A DNA stretch of 64,000 bases from NCBI GenBank assembly GCA_021847345.1, contig JAJZTW010000001.1, forward strand, positions 124,001 through 188,000, read 5' to 3'. This DNA is from Pseudomonadota bacterium (GTDB taxonomy: Bacteria > Pseudomonadota > Gammaproteobacteria > Burkholderiales > Burkholderiaceae_C). The translations under genes were made by a program, and so were the position numbers. Shown piece by piece: positions 63,757-64,000 of the stretch. The first letter of the stretch is position 1; each line of letters opens with the position of its first letter. The notes under the pieces were generated by a model. It did no database searches and was not told the DNA's origin. It was given only the letters and a program-made list of their open reading frames with translations.

Positions 63757-63774
63757 TGTCGCCGCGCTCCGACA
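63757..63774. promoter_or_regulatory. GlrR-type upstream activator site 1
   Basis: TGTC, ten bases, GACA. Its centre lies about 131 bp upstream of the predicted sigma-54 start. It matches the TGTC-N10-GACA pattern described for GlrR (QseF) sites before glmY in enterobacteria (from memory). Confidence 0.75.
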
Positions 63775-63819
63775 CTTTGCAGCCCCCGTGGCCAAACCCT
63801 TGTTCCAGCGAGGCTTTTT

Positions 63820-63837
63820 TGTCGCCGCATGGCGACA
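63820..63837. promoter_or_regulatory. GlrR-type upstream activator site 2
   Basis: A second TGTC-N10-GACA. The inner bases also pair (TTGTCGCC-GCAT-GGCGACAA), giving a strong dyad at 63819-63838. Its centre is 63 bp from site 1, six helical turns, so both sites face the same side of the DNA. It lies 8 bp after the glrR stop. Confidence 0.75.
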
Positions 63838-63845
63838 AGGGCAGA

Positions 63846-64000
63846 TCAGTCCGACTGCTTGAACAGCGCGGCCGACAACCCGTGCTTCTGCAGCAGGCGG
63901 TAGAACTCCGTGCGGTTGCGTTGCGCGAGCCGCGCGGCCTCGGCGACTTGCCCGGCCGTGATCTTCATCAGCTGGATCAGGTAGTCGCGCTCGAAGCGGT
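63846..64000 (-). CDS. glrR: GlrR/QseF-type sigma-54 response regulator (C-terminal end only)
   Basis: The last 51 codons of a gene that continues beyond the window. The visible end (FERDYLIQLMKITAGQVAEA, ARLAQRNRTEFYRLLQKHGL, then ALFKQSD) is the Fis-type DNA-binding domain of an NtrC-family activator. The RNRTEFYRLL helix and the FK-containing tail match GlrR/QseF specifically, not NtrC or PilR. GlrR works with sensor GlrK. The sites and the sigma-54 promoter just downstream suggest that it controls the adjacent unit. Confidence 0.85.
   Translation of the reverse strand, partial: RFERDYLIQLMKITAGQVAEAARLAQRNRTEFYRLLQKHGLSAALFKQSD

Larger units (their letters stand above)
63541..63845. other. 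305-bp control region between the small gene and glrR
   Basis: It holds, in minus-strand order from glrR: activator-type site 2 (63820-63837), activator-type site 1 (63757-63774), an AT-rich patch resembling an IHF site (63680-63692, two mismatches), the sigma-54 promoter (63645-63660) and a 93-nt leader. I see no other gene in it. Confidence 0.7.

Noticed and set aside
63819-63838. The TTGTCGCC/GGCGACAA dyad as a terminator of glrR
   Set aside because: The T-run lies on the wrong side for minus-strand transcription, and the TGTC-N10-GACA match with a second copy 63 bp away fits an activator site better. A weak dual role cannot be excluded.

Overview
The window is a GC-rich (roughly two thirds G+C) piece of a betaproteobacterial chromosome, almost certainly order Burkholderiales. 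The evidence is gene order. The run leuC-leuD-leuB-asd-fimV-truA-trpF-trpB-trpA-accD-folC-SPOR-cvpA-purF-metZ, the block gntR-sdhCDAB-sdhE-gltA with divergent mdh, and pilT-cNMP protein-pilU are characteristic of that order. I cannot fix the genus. There is no phage, insertion sequence, plasmid function or CRISPR array; nearly everything is chromosomal core.

Layout, left to right. Positions 1-2848: a FixL/FixJ-type two-component pair, with the kinase cut by the window edge. 2853-6600: folD, the M3 oligopeptidase prlC, and a DUF4124-glutaredoxin fusion. 6631-8832: a repeat-built seven-bladed beta-propeller lipoprotein that looks accessory. 9098-10900: rpiA and pyrD, divergent. 10902-13121: a small unknown gene, a 552-bp non-coding stretch, and gltX. 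13191-30548: one long minus-strand run of amino-acid, purine, folate and fatty-acid genes, interrupted by fimV and an exact 81-bp tandem duplication. 30664-36552: gltA, sdhE, sdhBADC and a GntR regulator (all minus). Facing them at 36769-42679 are mdh, a small MliC-like protein, a PrpD-family gene and acnA, so most of the TCA cycle sits around one operator region.

43821-47999 is an oxidative-stress neighbourhood: a short rubrerythrin, a two-cluster Fe-S protein, a DUF3501 protein, yaaA, tRNA-Ala(CGC) and tpx. 48152-55975 holds a PfkB sugar/nucleoside kinase, an Fsr-like exporter, a SIMPL protein, a DegP/DegQ protease, a GNAT acetyltransferase, ettA and a thioredoxin-like protein. 56010-59866 holds yggS and the pilus retraction ATPases pilT and pilU around a cyclic-nucleotide-domain protein. 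59940-63087 holds a Gate-domain membrane protein and a DEAD-box helicase.

The most interesting signal is at the right edge (63178-64000). The 3' end of a GlrR/QseF-type sigma-54 activator gene is followed by two perfect TGTC-N10-GACA sites spaced 63 bp apart. After them come a textbook sigma-54 -24/-12 promoter, a short transcription unit that could encode a 93-residue exported protein, and a strong intrinsic terminator. This looks like a self-contained sigma-54-controlled small-protein or small-RNA gene placed next to its own activator. It recalls glmY next to glrK-glrR in enterobacteria, but with an unrelated product.
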